Source of the DNA: JAWVFM01 sp963771655
Lineage (GTDB): Bacteria > Actinomycetota > Thermoleophilia > Solirubrobacterales > 70-9
Direction: 5' to 3'
Assembly (NCBI GenBank): GCA_963771655.1
Contig: CAVYUG010000006.1
Span: forward strand, 1 to 64,000
Length of the DNA stretch: 64,000 bases
Position 1 is the first letter of the stretch. Every line of letters starts with the position of its first letter. The notes beneath the pieces were generated by a model. It was not told where the DNA came from, did no database searches, and saw only the letters and a program-made list of their open reading frames with translations. Made by a program: the position numbers and the translations under genes. Shown here in pieces: positions 1 through 7,795 of the stretch.

Positions 1-381
1 GCGGTCCGCGGCCGAGCGCGCCGAGGAGCGCCGAGCGCAGCGCGCGGCGAAGGCGCAGGCACGCCGTCGTGCTCGCGCGGCTGTGCGCCAGCGCGCGCCA
101 GCCCCGGGCACGGGACCCCGCCCGCCGAGCCGAGCCAGGCACGAAGAAGGTGCGGCAGGGCGTTGTCTCTCCACCAAGCCCGACAAGACGATCACCGTGC
201 GCATCGCGATCACCCGCCGCCACCCGACCTACGAGAAGGTCGTGCGCCGCACCAACACCATCCACGCACACGACGAGGAGAACCAGGCGCAGGAGAGCGA
301 ACGGTGCGGGTGGTCGAGTCCCGCCCGCTGTCGAGGACCAAGCGCTGGCGCCTGGTCGAGGTGCTGGAGCGAGCGAGGTAA
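1..381 (+). pseudogene. rpsQ: 30S ribosomal protein S17, 5'-partial and frame-disrupted
   Basis: S17 binds 16S rRNA early in 30S assembly. Its pieces lie in different frames. PGTKKVRQGVV is in frame 3, then STKPDKTITVRIAITRRHP...HAHDEENQAQ in frame 2, then TVRVVESRPLSRTKRWRLVEVLERAR in frame 1, ending at TAA 379-381. The breaks are near positions 165 and 300, with at least one more upstream. Before the core is an Arg/Ala-rich stretch (RAEERRAQRAAKAQARRR) that looks like an N-terminal extension. The gene is essential and the fragments are otherwise well conserved, so sequencing indels at a contig end are more likely than real decay. Identity is sure; integrity is not. Confidence 0.85.
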
Positions 382-538
382 GCCTCCTCGCCCCGCAGCA
401 CACACGAGAGACGCTGCAAACCTTCGCTGGCCAGCGTCCTCGGTCGCTCGCGTGCCTTATGGCACGCCGCGCTCCCTGTGTCCTTGACCAGCTCGGTTTT
501 CGCGCCCTCGCGCGCACCGCGGGGCAAGGAGGCTCACC
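382..538. other. rpsQ-rplN intergenic spacer with two small hairpins
   Basis: This 157-bp gap is unusually long between two spc-cluster genes. It contains the perfect palindrome CGCTGGCCAGCG (425-436) and a CGTGCC-ttat-GGCACG hairpin (451-466). No coding signal was recognised. It may be a processing or attenuation site, or partly a product of the poor sequence quality seen in rpsQ. The AAGGAGG-type ribosome site of rplN lies at its 3' end. Confidence 0.4.
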
Positions 539-907
539 GTGATCCAGCAGGAGACGAGGCTCAAGGTCGCCGACAACTCGGGCGCGCGGGAGATCCTCTG
601 CATCCGGGTCAAGGGCGGCTCGAAGCGCCGCTACGCGGGCGTCGGCGACGTCATCACTGCGACCGTGAAGCAGGCGACGCCGCACGGCGGCGTCCGCAAG
701 GGCGAGGTCGTCGAGGCCGTCGTGGTCCGGACTCGCAAGCAGCTCGGTCGCGCGGACGGCACCTACATCGCCTTCGACGAGAACGCCGCGGTGCTCATCG
801 ACACCACCGGTGCCCCTCGGGGAACCCGCATCTTCGGCCCGGTGGCGCGCGAGCTCCGGGAGCGCAACTTCATGCGAATCGTCTCGCTCGCTCCGGAGGT
901 CCTGTAG
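539..907 (+). CDS. rplN: 50S ribosomal protein L14
   Basis: L14 is a 122-residue core protein of the large subunit at the subunit interface, contacting 16S h14. The sequence begins MIQQETRLKVADNSGAREI and carries the family's conserved ADNSGA and RAIVVRT-like (VVVRTRK) blocks at usual length. The start is GTG 539, preceded by a clear AAGGAGG ribosome site about 7 nt upstream. It is followed after 2 nt by rplX in the normal spc order. Confidence 0.98.
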   Translation: MIQQETRLKVADNSGAREILCIRVKGGSKRRYAGVGDVITATVKQATPHGGVRKGEVVEAVVVRTRKQLGRADGTYIAFDENAAVLIDTTGAPRGTRIFGPVARELRERNFMRIVSLAPEVL

Positions 908-909
908 CC

Positions 910-1251
910 ATGGGGAAGGGCTTGAGGATCCGCGAGGGCGACACCGTGCTGGTGATCGCGGGCAAGGACAAGGGCAAGACCGGCCGGGTCCTCCGCGCCG
1001 AGCCGGCGAAGCGGCGCGTGATCGTCGAGGGCCTCAACATGGTGAAGCGCCACCAGCGTCCGCGCTCCGTGAAGGACACGCAGAAGAGCGCGCAGACGGG
1101 CGGCATCATCGAGAAGGAGGGGCCGATCGACGTCTCCAACGTCATGGTCCTCGACCCCACCGACAACAAGCCGACGCGCGTCGGCGTGCGCCGCGGCGAC
1201 GACGGCAGGCGCGTGCGCTACGCGAAGCGCACCGGCGCGGAGCTCGGGTGA
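910..1251 (+). CDS. rplX: 50S ribosomal protein L24
   Basis: L24 (113 aa) is an assembly initiator of the 50S subunit. The N-terminal KOW motif is visible as IREGDTVLVIAGKDKGKTGRV, followed by VEGLNMVKRH and the GGIIEKEGPIDVSNVMV block. ATG 910 is 2 nt after the rplN stop. Its TGA (1249-1251) overlaps the ATG of rplE, so the two are translationally coupled. Confidence 0.98.
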   Translation: MGKGLRIREGDTVLVIAGKDKGKTGRVLRAEPAKRRVIVEGLNMVKRHQRPRSVKDTQKSAQTGGIIEKEGPIDVSNVMVLDPTDNKPTRVGVRRGDDGRRVRYAKRTGAELG

Positions 1252-2075
1252 TGGAAGCCACCGTCGCAGAGGCGCAGCGCGCGGCGCCGCCGCCGCGCCT
1301 GCGCGAGCGCTACGAGGCCGAGATCGTCGGCCAGCTCACCTCCCGCTTCGGCTACGCGAGCCGGATGCGGGTCCCGACGCTCCAGAAGATCACGCTCAAC
1401 ATGGGTTTGGGCGAGGCGAAGCAGAACACCCCGCTCCTCGAGGCCGCGTCGGAGCAACTCGCCGTCATCGCCGGCCAGCAGCCGAGCGTGCGACGGGCGC
1501 GCAAGTCGATCGCGAACTTCAAGGTCCGCGAGGGGATGCCCGTGGGCGTGGCGGTCACCCTCCGTGGCGCCCGGATGTGGGAGTTCCTCGACCGACTGAT
1601 CTCGATCGCGATTCCCCGGATCCGTGACTTCCGCGGGCTCAACCCGCGCTCGTTCGACGGTCGCGGGAACTACTCCCTCGGGGTCAGGGAGCAGCTCATC
1701 TTTCCCGAGATCGACTACGACTCGATCGACCAGGTCCGCGGCCTCGACGTTACGATCACTACCACGGCGCCCATCGACGAGGAGGCGTTCGAGTTGCTTC
1801 TGGCCCTCGGGATGCCGTTCTCGCAGGAGGGCCGCCCCGGCGCGGTCGACGAGGCCGAGGCCGACGAGGAGGAGGAGCGGCGCAAGGAGGAGGCCCGGGA
1901 GCGCGCCGAGGCCGAGGCCGCGGCGCTCGAGCAGCTCAAGGCGGAAAACCCGGAGGCCTACGCGAAGCCCGTCCGCGAGGAGGAGGGCGAGGAAGGCGAA
2001 GAGGGTGCCGAGGGTGCCGAGGGCACCGAAGGCGCCGCCGAGGACGACAAACCAACCGAAGACAGCGAGGAGTAA
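1251..2075 (+). CDS. rplE: 50S ribosomal protein L5 with acidic C-terminal extension
   Basis: L5 binds 5S rRNA and contacts P-site tRNA. Residues about 15-195 form a standard L5 core (KITLNMGLGEAK, GQQPSVRRARKSIANFK, RGLNPRSFDGRGNYS, FPEIDYD). The family is usually about 180 residues, but this protein is 274. The last 80 residues are a low-complexity Glu/Ala/Asp tail (DEAEADEEEERRKEE..., then EEGEEGEEGAEGAEG). The reading frame is clean and ends just 12 nt before rpsN, so the tail looks real. The start is the ATG overlapping the rplX stop. The tail's function is unknown. Confidence 0.97.
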   Translation: MEATVAEAQRAAPPPRLRERYEAEIVGQLTSRFGYASRMRVPTLQKITLNMGLGEAKQNTPLLEAASEQLAVIAGQQPSVRRARKSIANFKVREGMPVGVAVTLRGARMWEFLDRLISIAIPRIRDFRGLNPRSFDGRGNYSLGVREQLIFPEIDYDSIDQVRGLDVTITTTAPIDEEAFELLLALGMPFSQEGRPGAVDEAEADEEEERRKEEARERAEAEAAALEQLKAENPEAYAKPVREEEGEEGEEGAEGAEGTEGAAEDDKPTEDSEE

Positions 2076-2087
2076 CCCGCACCAACC

Positions 2088-2273
2088 ATGGCCAAGACTT
2101 CCAGCATCGTCAAGCAGGCGCGCAAGCCCAAGTACAAGACCCGGGGCTACAACCGCTGCCGCCAATGCGGCCGCTCGCGGGCGTATTACCGGAAGTTCGG
2201 GCTCTGCCGTCTTTGCCTGCGCAAGGCCGCCCACAACGGCTACGTCCCCGGCATGGTGAAGTCCAGCTGGTAG
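2088..2273 (+). CDS. rpsN: 30S ribosomal protein S14 type Z
   Basis: This 61-residue zinc-binding form of S14 acts in the 30S head. Two CxxC pairs bind zinc (CRQC and CRLC), within the characteristic RGYNRC..CGRSRAYYRKFGLCRLCLRKAA run, and it ends GMVKSSW. ATG 2088 lies 12 nt after the rplE stop. This is the zinc (C+) version; a zinc-free paralogue, if present, is not in this window. Confidence 0.98.
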   Translation: MAKTSSIVKQARKPKYKTRGYNRCRQCGRSRAYYRKFGLCRLCLRKAAHNGYVPGMVKSSW

Positions 2274-2283
2274 GAGAAACGAA

Positions 2284-2679
2284 GTGCTGACCGACCCCGT
2301 ATCCGACTACCTCACCCGCGTCCGCAACGCGCTCGGCGCCGGCCATCCCGACCTCGAGGTGCCGGCTTCGAAGCTCAAGGTCGAGCTGAGCCGGATCCTG
2401 ACCGAGCAGGGCTACATCGAGGGCTACGAGGTCGAGCCGACGCGCGTCGGGGAGGCGATCCGGATCCGCCTTCGCTACACCGAGTCGCGCCGGCCGGTGA
2501 TCACCGGCCTCGAGCGCGTGTCTCGGCCGGGGCGCCGCCGGTTTGTCGCGAGCGACGAGGTTCCGCGCGTTCAGGGCGGCATGGGCACGGCGATCATCAG
2601 CACGTCGTCCGGGGTCATGACGGGCCACGAGGCGAAGCAGAAGGGCGTGGGCGGCGAGGTCGTCGCGTACGTGTGGTGA
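2284..2679 (+). CDS. rpsH: 30S ribosomal protein S8
   Basis: S8 (131 aa) is a primary 16S rRNA binder in the platform and, in other bacteria, a translational repressor of the spc operon. It begins MLTDPVSDYLTRVRNA and ends with the signature GTAIISTSSGVMTGHEAKQKGVGGEVVAYVW, matching family length. The start is GTG 2284, preceded by AGGAGAAACGAA. Whether S8 autoregulation operates here cannot be seen. Confidence 0.98.
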   Translation: MLTDPVSDYLTRVRNALGAGHPDLEVPASKLKVELSRILTEQGYIEGYEVEPTRVGEAIRIRLRYTESRRPVITGLERVSRPGRRRFVASDEVPRVQGGMGTAIISTSSGVMTGHEAKQKGVGGEVVAYVW

Positions 2680-2682
2680 GCG

Positions 2683-3216
2683 ATGAGCCGCATCGGTAGA
2701 AAGCCGATCCCGATTCCCGACGGCGTCGACGTCGAGATCGCCCCTGGGCGCGTCGCCGTCAAGGGCCCGAAGGGCCAGCTCGCCGAGACCGTGAGCCCCG
2801 ACATGAGCGTCTCGCTGGACGACGGGATCGTCACCGTCGCGCGTCCCACCGACCGCGGCCAGCATCGCGCGCTGCACGGCCTGACCCGCTCGCTCGTCGC
2901 CAACATGGTCGAGGGGGTCACCAACGGCTTCGAGCGCCAGCTCGAGATCCAGGGCGTCGGCTACCGCGCGCGCCTATCCGGCCGCAACCTCGAGCTCTCG
3001 GTCGGCTACTCGCACACGGTCGCCGTCGAGGCACCCGAAGGCATCGAGTTCGAGGTTCCGCAGCCCACGCAGATCATCGTCCGCGGGATCGACAAGCAGC
3101 TCGTGGGTGAGATGGCAGCGCGCATCCGCCGCGTCCGGCCGCCCGAGCCCTACAAGGGCAAGGGGATCCGCTACGCGGGCGAGCAGGTTCGCCGGAAGGT
3201 GGGCAAGCGCGCATGA
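2683..3216 (+). CDS. rplF: 50S ribosomal protein L6
   Basis: L6 (177 aa) lies near the factor-binding site of the 50S subunit. It has the usual MSRIGRKPIPIPDGVDVEI start and the C-terminal signature RIRRVRPPEPYKGKGIRYAGE. ATG 2683 is 3 nt after rpsH. The last codons overlap the ATG of rplR (ATGA), giving tight coupling. Confidence 0.98.
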   Translation: MSRIGRKPIPIPDGVDVEIAPGRVAVKGPKGQLAETVSPDMSVSLDDGIVTVARPTDRGQHRALHGLTRSLVANMVEGVTNGFERQLEIQGVGYRARLSGRNLELSVGYSHTVAVEAPEGIEFEVPQPTQIIVRGIDKQLVGEMAARIRRVRPPEPYKGKGIRYAGEQVRRKVGKRA

Positions 3217-3566
3217 CGGTCAAGACGAAGCCACAGGCACGCCTCCGGCGGCGCCGCCGGGTGCGCGCCAAGGTTCGCGGCACCGCCGATCGGCCCCGTC
3301 TCTCGGTCTTCCGATCCAACCGCGGCATCTCCGCCCAGCTCATCGACGACACGGGCGGCACCACCGTCGCCGCGGTGTGGTGGACCGAGCCCGAGCTCCG
3401 CAAGCTCTCCTCGCTCGACGGCGCCAAGCGCGCGGGCGAGGTCCTCGCCGCGCGCGCGAAGGACGCGGGCGTCTCCACCTGCGTCTTCGATCGCGGCGGC
3501 TATCGCTACCACGGGCGCGTCCGGGCTCTCGCGGAGGGCGCTCGCGAGAGCGGCCTGGCGTTCTAG
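3213..3566 (+). CDS. rplR: 50S ribosomal protein L18
   Basis: L18 (117 aa) helps recruit 5S rRNA to the large subunit. The basic N-terminus (RLRRRRRVRAKVRGTADRPRLSVFRS) and the C-terminal FDRGGYRYHGRVRALAEGARESGLAF are typical. ATG 3213 overlaps the end of rplF by 4 nt. A 33-nt gap without a recognised signal precedes rpsE. Confidence 0.98.
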   Translation: MTVKTKPQARLRRRRRVRAKVRGTADRPRLSVFRSNRGISAQLIDDTGGTTVAAVWWTEPELRKLSSLDGAKRAGEVLAARAKDAGVSTCVFDRGGYRYHGRVRALAEGARESGLAF

Positions 3567-3599
3567 AGGCCAGATGCCACCCGCTACCGTGATTCGACC

Positions 3600-4262
3600 A
3601 TGATCCTCGAGCGTGAAGTAGAGACCGTGAGCCCGCAGGGGCTCGACCTGCAGGAGCGGGTGATCGAGATCAACCGCGTCGCCAAGGTGGTCAAGGGCGG
3701 GCGCCGGTTCTCGTTCACGGCGCTGGTCGCCGTGGGCGACGAGGAGTCCGTGGTCGGGATCGGGTACGGCAAGGCGCGGGAGGTCCCGCTCGCGATCCAG
3801 AAGGCGGTCGAGGACGCACGCAAGAGCCTGATCCGCGTTCCCAAGTTCGGCCAGACGATCCCGCACCGCATCATCGGCCGCTACGGCGCCGGTCACGTAG
3901 TGCTTCGTCCGGCGAGCCCCGGCACGGGCGTCATCGCCGGCGGCGGCGTGCGCGCCGTGCTCGAGCTCGGCGGCATCCGCGACGTGCTCTCGAAGAGCAT
4001 CGGCACCCAGAATCCGATCAACCTCGTCAAGGCGACGATGCAGGGCCTGATCGAGCTGCGCCGCCCCGAGGACGTCGCCAAGCTCCGGGGCCTCTCCGTG
4101 AAGCAGGTGCTCGGTATCCCCGAGGACGGCGGAAAGGCTTCTGGTGAGCCCGCTGCGGACCCCGCCGGTGCGGACGCGGGAGCAGATCAGGAAGCCCCGC
4201 CGCGTAGCGGCGGGCAAGACGTTCCGGCGGGAGCGGAGCAGCCGGCGGGCAGTGATGCCTGA
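3600..4262 (+). CDS. rpsE: 30S ribosomal protein S5 with C-terminal extension
   Basis: S5 contributes to decoding fidelity. The N-terminal S5 domain (LQERVIEINRVAKVVKGGRRFSFTALVAVGD) and C-terminal domain (GTGVIAGGGVRAVLELGGIRDVLSKS) are intact. The family is usually about 165-200 residues; this one is 220. The last 45 residues are an Ala/Gly/Pro/Asp-rich tail without predicted structure. ATG 3600 was chosen because it precedes the conserved LEREVE...QERV region. The TGA overlaps the ATG of rpmD by 8 nt. Confidence 0.97.
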   Translation: MILEREVETVSPQGLDLQERVIEINRVAKVVKGGRRFSFTALVAVGDEESVVGIGYGKAREVPLAIQKAVEDARKSLIRVPKFGQTIPHRIIGRYGAGHVVLRPASPGTGVIAGGGVRAVLELGGIRDVLSKSIGTQNPINLVKATMQGLIELRRPEDVAKLRGLSVKQVLGIPEDGGKASGEPAADPAGADAGADQEAPPRSGGQDVPAGAEQPAGSDA

Positions 4263-4434
4263 GGTGACGATCAAGCAGGTCCGGTCGTCGGCGCGCTCGA
4301 ACCGCAAGCAGCTCGACACGCTTCGCTCGCTGCGGCTGGGCAAGGTCGGGCGCGAGGTGAAGATGGACGAGAGCCCCCAGCTGGAGGGCATGCTTCGCGT
4401 CGTCGGTCACCTTGTGGAGGTCGAGAAGCCGTGA
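4255..4434 (+). CDS. rpmD: 50S ribosomal protein L30
   Basis: L30 is a 59-residue protein of the 50S subunit. The sequence MPEVTIKQVRSSARSNRKQ, then LRSLRLGKVGREVKMDESPQLEGMLR, matches the family. ATG 4255 lies inside the end of rpsE. The same frame stays open upstream, but those residues do not resemble L30. Its TGA overlaps the GTG of rplO. Confidence 0.96.
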   Translation: MPEVTIKQVRSSARSNRKQLDTLRSLRLGKVGREVKMDESPQLEGMLRVVGHLVEVEKP

Positions 4435-4943
4435 GCCCGCTCTCGCCCGAGGAAATCGGGCTTCACAGCCTGGCGCCCAAGCCCGGATCGAGGAAGGCGG
4501 CCAAGCGCATCGGCCGCGGCGGCGGCTCCGGCCACGGCAAGACGTCCGGCCGCGGGCACAAGGGCGCCGGCGCTCGCTCGGGCTCGAAGCGAAAGGCCGG
4601 GTACGAGGGCGGCCAGAACCCCATCCACATGCGCCGGCGCAAGCTGCGCGGCCCGAACAAGAAGATGTCGATGCCGTTCGAGCCGTTCCGCACCCGGACG
4701 CAGCCGGTGAACGTCGCCGATCTCGAGGGGCGCTTCGACGCCGGGGCGGAGGTGACGCCCGAGTCGCTGCGGGAGGCGGGCCTCGCCACGCGGCGTCATC
4801 CGGTCAAGCTGCTCGGCCGCGGCGAGCTCACGAAGAAGCTCACGGTTCGCGTGCACGCTTACAGCGCCACGGCGCGCGAGAAGGTGGAGGGCGCCGGCGG
4901 GACCTGCGAGGCCCTCGACCCGAAGGCGGGTGAGGGCTCATGA
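4431..4943 (+). CDS. rplO: 50S ribosomal protein L15
   Basis: L15 (170 aa) is a late assembly protein of the 50S subunit. The Gly/Arg-rich N-terminal region (RIGRGGGSGHGKTSGRGHKGAGARSGSK) and YEGGQNPIHMRRRKLRG are diagnostic. The start is GTG 4431, overlapping the rpmD stop by 4 nt. The gene overlaps secY by 4 nt, so translation of the translocase is coupled to ribosomal protein synthesis. Confidence 0.97.
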   Translation: MSPLSPEEIGLHSLAPKPGSRKAAKRIGRGGGSGHGKTSGRGHKGAGARSGSKRKAGYEGGQNPIHMRRRKLRGPNKKMSMPFEPFRTRTQPVNVADLEGRFDAGAEVTPESLREAGLATRRHPVKLLGRGELTKKLTVRVHAYSATAREKVEGAGGTCEALDPKAGEGS

Positions 4944-6217
4944 CGATGATGGAGACGCTCAGGAACTCTCTGCGGGTTCCCGAGATCCGCAGGAAGCTCG
5001 CCTTCACCGCGGCGATGCTGCTGCTCTACCGGCTCGGGGCCTACATCCCGGCGCCTGGCGTGGACATCGACGCCGTCAAGACGATCGAGTCGAACTTCTC
5101 GGGCAACAACGTCCTCGGCTTCCTCAACCTCTTCTCCGGCGGGAGCCTCTCGCGCCTCTCCCTGTTCGCGCTGGGGATCATGCCCTACATCACGGCCTCG
5201 ATCATCCTGCAGCTGATGACCGTGGTCGTGCCCTCGCTCGAGCGGTTGCAGAAGGAGGGCGAGGTCGGCCAGCAGAAGATCACCCAGTACACGCGCTACC
5301 TCGCGGTGGCGCTGGCCTTCGCCCAGTCGCTGGGCTACGTCTTCCTCTTCCAGTCGTTCCAGACCTCGGCCGGCTCGAGCGTCGTCGGCACGCTCACCTT
5401 CGGCAAGGTCTTCCTGATCGTGATGTCGCTGACCGCGGGGACCACGCTGTTGATGTGGTTCGGCGAGTTGATAACCCAGCGAGGCGTCGGCAACGGCATC
5501 TCGCTGATGATCTTCGCCTCGATCGCGTCGCGCATCCCTGAGGGGATCACGAAATGGTGGACGAACCCGGACCAGGTGTTCGTCGTGATGATGCCCTTCA
5601 TCGCCCTCGCGGTGATCGTCGGGATCGTTTTCGTGCAGGAGGGCCAGCGCCGGATCCCGGTGCAGTACGCGAAGCGCGTCGTCGGCCGGAAGATGACCAC
5701 GGGCGGCTCGACCTACCTGCCGTTGCGGGTCAACATGGCCGGCGTCATCCCGGTCATCTTCGCCGCGTCGATCATGGCCTTCCCGCCGACCGTCGGCCAG
5801 CTTCTCAACACGCCCGCAGCGCTCGACTTCGCCGCGTTCTTCAGCCCCGGCAGCTGGGCTTACGTGGCCGGCGAGGTCTTCTTCATCATCATCTTCACCT
5901 ACTTCTACACCGCGGTCACGTTCAACCCGGTCGATCAGGCCGACAACCTGAAGAAGTACGGAGGCTTCATCCCAGGGGTGAGACCCGGACGACCTACCGC
6001 CGAATACCTGGACCGGATTTTGTCCAGGCTCACGTTCCCCGGGGCGCTCTTCCTAGGCGCGGTCGCGGCCCTGCCGACGATCCTCATCAGCCAGACGTCG
6101 GCCAACTTCTTCTTCGGCGGCACGTCGATCCTGATCGTGATCGGAGTCGCGCTCGACACCGTCAAGCAGCTCGAGGCTCAGTTGATGATGAGGAACTACG
6201 AGGGCTTCCTGAAGTAG
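4940..6217 (+). CDS. secY: Preprotein translocase subunit SecY
   Basis: SecY is the membrane channel of the Sec translocon. At 425 residues it matches bacterial SecY and has about ten hydrophobic segments. Landmarks are LLLYRLGAYIPAPGVD at the N-terminus, the plug-region GSLSRLSLFALGIMPYITASIILQL, and the cytosolic loop GFIPGVRPGRPTAEYLDRILSRLTFPGALFL used for SecA and ribosome docking. ATG 4940 overlaps rplO by 4 nt. The following gene is adk, the usual order. Confidence 0.98.
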   Translation: MTMMETLRNSLRVPEIRRKLAFTAAMLLLYRLGAYIPAPGVDIDAVKTIESNFSGNNVLGFLNLFSGGSLSRLSLFALGIMPYITASIILQLMTVVVPSLERLQKEGEVGQQKITQYTRYLAVALAFAQSLGYVFLFQSFQTSAGSSVVGTLTFGKVFLIVMSLTAGTTLLMWFGELITQRGVGNGISLMIFASIASRIPEGITKWWTNPDQVFVVMMPFIALAVIVGIVFVQEGQRRIPVQYAKRVVGRKMTTGGSTYLPLRVNMAGVIPVIFAASIMAFPPTVGQLLNTPAALDFAAFFSPGSWAYVAGEVFFIIIFTYFYTAVTFNPVDQADNLKKYGGFIPGVRPGRPTAEYLDRILSRLTFPGALFLGAVAALPTILISQTSANFFFGGTSILIVIGVALDTVKQLEAQLMMRNYEGFLK

Positions 6218-6241
6218 GGCCCCGGGTAGGTTCCTCGTCCG

Positions 6242-6913
6242 ATGTCCGAGCTGAATCTCGTCCTTCTCGGCCCACCGGGTTCCGGGAAGGGCACCCAGGG
6301 CGAGCGCCTCCAGGAGGACTTCGAGCTCCCCTACTACGCCACCGGCGACATCCTGCGGGCCGCCGTCCGCGACGAGACCGAGCTCGGGCGGACCGCGAAG
6401 GAGTACATGGATCGCGGTGACCTCGTTCCCGATGGCGTGATCGTCGGCGTGATCGCCGAGCGGCTGTCGCTCCCCGAGGCCGAGGACGGGTTCATCCTCG
6501 ACGGATTTCCGCGCACGACCGGGCAGGCGGAGGCCCTCGATGCGCAGCTCGCAAAGATGGGGCGCTCGCTGACGGCGACGATCTTCATCGACGCGCCCGA
6601 CGACGAGGTCGTCCGGCGCCTCGGCGGCCGCCGGACGTGTCCCAACGGCCACATCTTCCACGTCGAGTTCGACCCCCCCGAGGCGGAGGGGGTGTGCGAC
6701 GTCTGCGGTGCCGAGCTCGTCGTGCGCGACGACGACAAGCCCGACGTGATCCGCAACCGCCTGGAGCGCTACCACGCCGAGACGGAGCCCCTGGTCGCCT
6801 ACTACGACGAGCGGGGCATCCTCCACAGGATCGACGGAGCGGCTCCGCCCGACGAGGTGGCGGAGGGCATCCGCGCGGTGCTGGCGACGGTGCGCATGGA
6901 GGAGGAGGCATAG
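6242..6913 (+). CDS. adk: Adenylate kinase
   Basis: Catalyses ATP + AMP to 2 ADP. The P-loop GPPGSGKGT is at residues 10-18, and the NMP-binding and DGFPRT (88-92) motifs are intact. The LID domain is of the long, zinc-binding type with Cys133, Cys152 and Cys155. The second position of the first knuckle is CPNGH instead of CxxC, so His137 may be the fourth ligand. Length 223 aa is normal for the long form. It lies 24 nt after secY and 7 nt before map. Confidence 0.97.
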   Translation: MSELNLVLLGPPGSGKGTQGERLQEDFELPYYATGDILRAAVRDETELGRTAKEYMDRGDLVPDGVIVGVIAERLSLPEAEDGFILDGFPRTTGQAEALDAQLAKMGRSLTATIFIDAPDDEVVRRLGGRRTCPNGHIFHVEFDPPEAEGVCDVCGAELVVRDDDKPDVIRNRLERYHAETEPLVAYYDERGILHRIDGAAPPDEVAEGIRAVLATVRMEEEA

Positions 6914-6920
6914 GCGGCTG

Positions 6921-7694
6921 ATGTACCGCGGCGGCATCATCGTCAAGACGCCCGAGCAGGTCGAGCGCATGGCCGCAGCCGGGGCGATCCAGGCCCGCTG
7001 CCTGAGGATGCTGCGCTCGAAGTGCCGCCCCGGGGTGACGACCGCCGAGCTCGACCAGGCCGCGGAGAGGTTCATCGCGTCTCAGGGTGCAGAGCCCTCC
7101 TTCCTCGGCTACCGCGGTTTCCCCGGATCGATCTGCGCGTCGCCGAACTCCATGGTCGTGCACGGCATCCCGGGGCCATATGAGCTCAAGCGGGGTGACG
7201 TGATCTCCCTCGACGTCGGGGTGACGAAGGACGGGTGGGTCGCCGACGCGGCGATCACGGTCGCCCTCGAGCCGGTCTCGCCCGAGGCCAAAAAGCTCCT
7301 CGAGGTGACCGAGCGCGCGCTCCACGCCGGCGTCGGGCAGGCGCGGCCCGGCAAGCATCTGGGCGATGTCTCGGCGGCGATTCAGCGGACGGTCGAGGCC
7401 GAGGACCTCTCGATCATCCGGAGCCTCGTCGGCCACGGCGTCGGCCGCGCGATGCACGAGGATCCGCAGATCCCGAACTTCGGGGAGCCCGGTCGGGGCC
7501 CGGTGCTCGAAGCCGGAATGGTGCTGGCGATCGAACCGATGGTCAACGCCGGTGGCCCGGGCGTGCGCGTTGGCGACGACAACTGGGCCGTGTACTCCGA
7601 GGACTCCTCGCTCGCGGCGCATTTCGAGTTCACCGTCGCCGTCACCGACGACGGCCCCCGCGTCCTCACGCCCTGGAACGAAGGTATGTCTTGA
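6921..7694 (+). CDS. map: Type I methionine aminopeptidase
   Basis: Removes the initiator Met from nascent proteins. It is 257 aa with all five dinuclear metal ligands of the pita-bread fold visible: Asp98, Asp109, His172, Glu205 and Glu236 (LDVG, VADA, GHGVGRAMHE, AIEPM, FEFTVA). The start is ATG 6921. Its TGA (7692-7694) lies at the 5' edge of the first two-hairpin repeat. infA would normally follow map but does not here. Confidence 0.97.
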   Translation: MYRGGIIVKTPEQVERMAAAGAIQARCLRMLRSKCRPGVTTAELDQAAERFIASQGAEPSFLGYRGFPGSICASPNSMVVHGIPGPYELKRGDVISLDVGVTKDGWVADAAITVALEPVSPEAKKLLEVTERALHAGVGQARPGKHLGDVSAAIQRTVEAEDLSIIRSLVGHGVGRAMHEDPQIPNFGEPGRGPVLEAGMVLAIEPMVNAGGPGVRVGDDNWAVYSEDSSLAAHFEFTVAVTDDGPRVLTPWNEGMS

Positions 7695-7742
7695 GGGGCT
7701 TCAGCCCCGAAAGCAGCGTGTAAGGGCGCCGGAGGCGCCCGC
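7691..7742 (+). repeat. Two-hairpin dispersed repeat, copy 1
   Basis: Hairpin 1 is GGGGC-ttca-GCCCC (7695-7708). The linker is GAAAGCAGCGTGTAA (7709-7723). Hairpin 2 is GGGCGCC-gga-GGCGCCC (7724-7740), followed by GCAA. The same architecture recurs at 14594 and 61670. This copy begins at the map stop codon. It also reads TTG...GTGTAA as a 10-codon ORF (RGFSPESSV after the first residue). Its role is unknown; an RNA element, a processing or attenuation site, or a REP-like repeat are all possible. Confidence 0.85.
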
Positions 7743-7795
7743 AAGGCATTCAACCGGCGCGGAGGTGGCACTCTCGTGCCAGAATCGCGCGCTCG

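Noticed and set aside
1218..2234. Long minus-strand open frame opposite rplX-rplE-rpsN
   Set aside because: Antisense shadow in GC-rich DNA; the opposite strand carries textbook ribosomal protein genes.
7691..7742. Simple rho-independent terminator after map
   Set aside because: Neither hairpin is followed by a T-run, and the linker is conserved in the other two copies, so terminator function alone does not explain it.
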